From: Desulfomonilaceae bacterium
GTDB lineage: Bacteria; Desulfobacterota; Desulfomonilia; Desulfomonilales; Desulfomonilaceae
Reading direction: 5' to 3'
NCBI GenBank assembly: GCA_041662605.1
Contig: JBAZSD010000005.1
Location: 62,001 to 126,000 of the forward strand
DNA length: 64,000 bases
The translations under genes were made by a program, and so were the position numbers. The notes beneath the pieces are model-generated. The model had not been told where the DNA came from, did not search any database, and worked only from the letters and a program-made list of their open reading frames with translations. This document shows, in pieces, positions 63,207-64,000 of the stretch. Each line of letters begins with the position of its first letter. Within the stretch, counting starts at the first letter, position 1.

Positions 63207-64000
63207 ATGTTCAATGTTCCGGATTACAGAGTTAGAACCTTAACTGATCGATCGGTAAATGAAAATGGAGCGTTTGTAGTCTATTGGATGATTTCGAGCC
63301 GCAGAGTTCAATGGAATTTCAGTCTTGATACGGCCATCATGTGGGCTCAACAACTTGGAAAGCCTTTGCTCATCCTGGAAGCCCTCAGGTCAGGCCACAA
63401 ATGGGCGAGTGACAGGTTTCACAACTTTGTCATGGATGGCATGAGAGACAATCGAGACGCACTAAAAGACTCCGGAGTTTTGTACTATCCTTACCTCGAG
63501 CCTTATCCCAACGCGGGGAAAGGACTTCTGAAGGCTTTGTCCGCAAACGCATGCATCGTAATTACCGACCATTTCCCAAGCTTTTTTCTGCCCAAAATGA
63601 TATTTGCAGCTTCATCACAAGTAACCTGCCGGATGGATCTGGTCGATTCAAATGGATTGTTCCCACTATTTAAAACTGATAGGGTTTTCACAAGCGCATT
63701 TTCCTTCCGGAGACACCTACAGCAGCATTTGCCGAAATATCTATTGGACTCTCCCAGCAGCGCGCCCGTGACCTATCGGAAACTGCCTGCTTTGGAAACA
63801 ATTCCTGTGGATATTTTTAAAAGGTGGGAGCCGATTGAAGATTCTCTGCTCAACTCGTCGCGGAGGGATTTGTCTCGTATCCCAATCGATCACGACGTTC
63901 AGGTTGCTTTAAAACAGGGTGGAGCAAAAACCGCTTCCGAGACTTTGTGCGCTTTTCTAGATCAGCGTCTCCACAACTACGCGAGTGATAGAAATGAACC
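63207..64000 (+). CDS. Class II-type DNA photolyase, 3' end cut by window
   Basis: Open from the ATG at 63207 to the window end, 264 residues seen. N-terminal antenna domain: VVYWMISSRRVQWNFSLDTA fits the class II pattern (VVYWMxRDxRxxDN), then VITDHFPSFFLPK. The FAD-binding domain is only beginning at the end (FLDQRLHNYASDRNEP). Repairs UV dimers using light. Surprising in a strict anaerobe but not rare. The missing C terminus leaves class and activity open. Confidence 0.82.
   Translation, partial: MFNVPDYRVRTLTDRSVNENGAFVVYWMISSRRVQWNFSLDTAIMWAQQLGKPLLILEALRSGHKWASDRFHNFVMDGMRDNRDALKDSGVLYYPYLEPYPNAGKGLLKALSANACIVITDHFPSFFLPKMIFAASSQVTCRMDLVDSNGLFPLFKTDRVFTSAFSFRRHLQQHLPKYLLDSPSSAPVTYRKLPALETIPVDIFKRWEPIEDSLLNSSRRDLSRIPIDHDVQVALKQGGAKTASETLCAFLDQRLHNYASDRNE

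Noticed and set aside
1..64000. CRISPR array, insertion sequence or prophage
   Set aside because: No regularly spaced repeats, transposase, integrase or phage structural gene seen on either strand.

Overview
The window reads as chromosome of an anaerobic, Gram-negative, moderately AT-leaning deltaproteobacterium (Desulfobacterota; a Desulfomonile/Syntrophobacter-like sulfate reducer or syntroph is my best guess, not proven). The clues are an HdrD-type CCG iron-sulfur protein paired with a NarI-like membrane cytochrome, a ferredoxin-type ring reductase, a LIV-type transporter feeding a molybdenum hydroxylase, a heptose epimerase for LPS, and a sigma-54 promoter. I see no insertion sequence, integrase, phage gene or CRISPR array. 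Base composition looks even across the window.

Layout. 1-5000: 3' part of lepA, then a minus-strand iron uptake operon (feoA, feoB, FeoB-associated Cys-rich peptide). 5000-9000: cell-surface genes (GT-C-like membrane protein, UDP-glucuronate decarboxylase, flippase-like protein). 9000-13800: bioA-bioD and ftsK. 13800-15100: a tiny Cys-rich membrane peptide convergent with a DtxR-family metalloregulator. 15300-21500: a minus-strand redox/signalling block (membrane cytochrome, HdrD-like protein, receiver protein, multi-PAS histidine kinase, universal stress protein). 21462-22531 has no recognisable gene. 22500-27200: ankyrin protein, def-fmt-htpX-rsmB. 27400-42400: the most interesting part, described below. 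42500-49800: SDR, MBL hydrolase, a large TPR protein and several small secreted or orphan proteins. 49800-64000: tRNA-Met(CAU), NIF3-like and zinc-ribbon proteins, glgB, a kinase-BON fusion, hldD, small secreted proteins, a GH57/DUF3536 protein, era, tRNA-Ser(GGA), an alpha/beta hydrolase with a cysteine nucleophile, tmk and the start of a photolyase.

The 27.4-42.4 kb block looks like a complete catabolic island for a pyridine carboxylate such as nicotinate. It has an XRE-cupin regulator, a LivJHMGF-type ABC transporter, a three-subunit xanthine-dehydrogenase-type hydroxylase, a close relative of enamidase, a protein resembling 6-hydroxynicotinate reductase, and two partner proteins (UPF0280 and the PF06684 'amino acid synthesis' family). 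The mutase/isomerase genes of the Eubacterium barkeri pathway are absent. In their place sits a CoA-acylating aldehyde dehydrogenase of the methylmalonate-semialdehyde type. The enamidase product, 2-formylglutarate, is chemically a substituted malonate semialdehyde, so this enzyme could decarboxylate it straight to glutaryl-CoA and join the benzoyl-CoA-type lower pathway. I infer this; it is not demonstrated. Just upstream lies a sigma-54 promoter that appears to drive a roughly 60-nt terminated RNA with an anti-Shine-Dalgarno loop, followed by a separate sigma-70-like promoter for the regulator.
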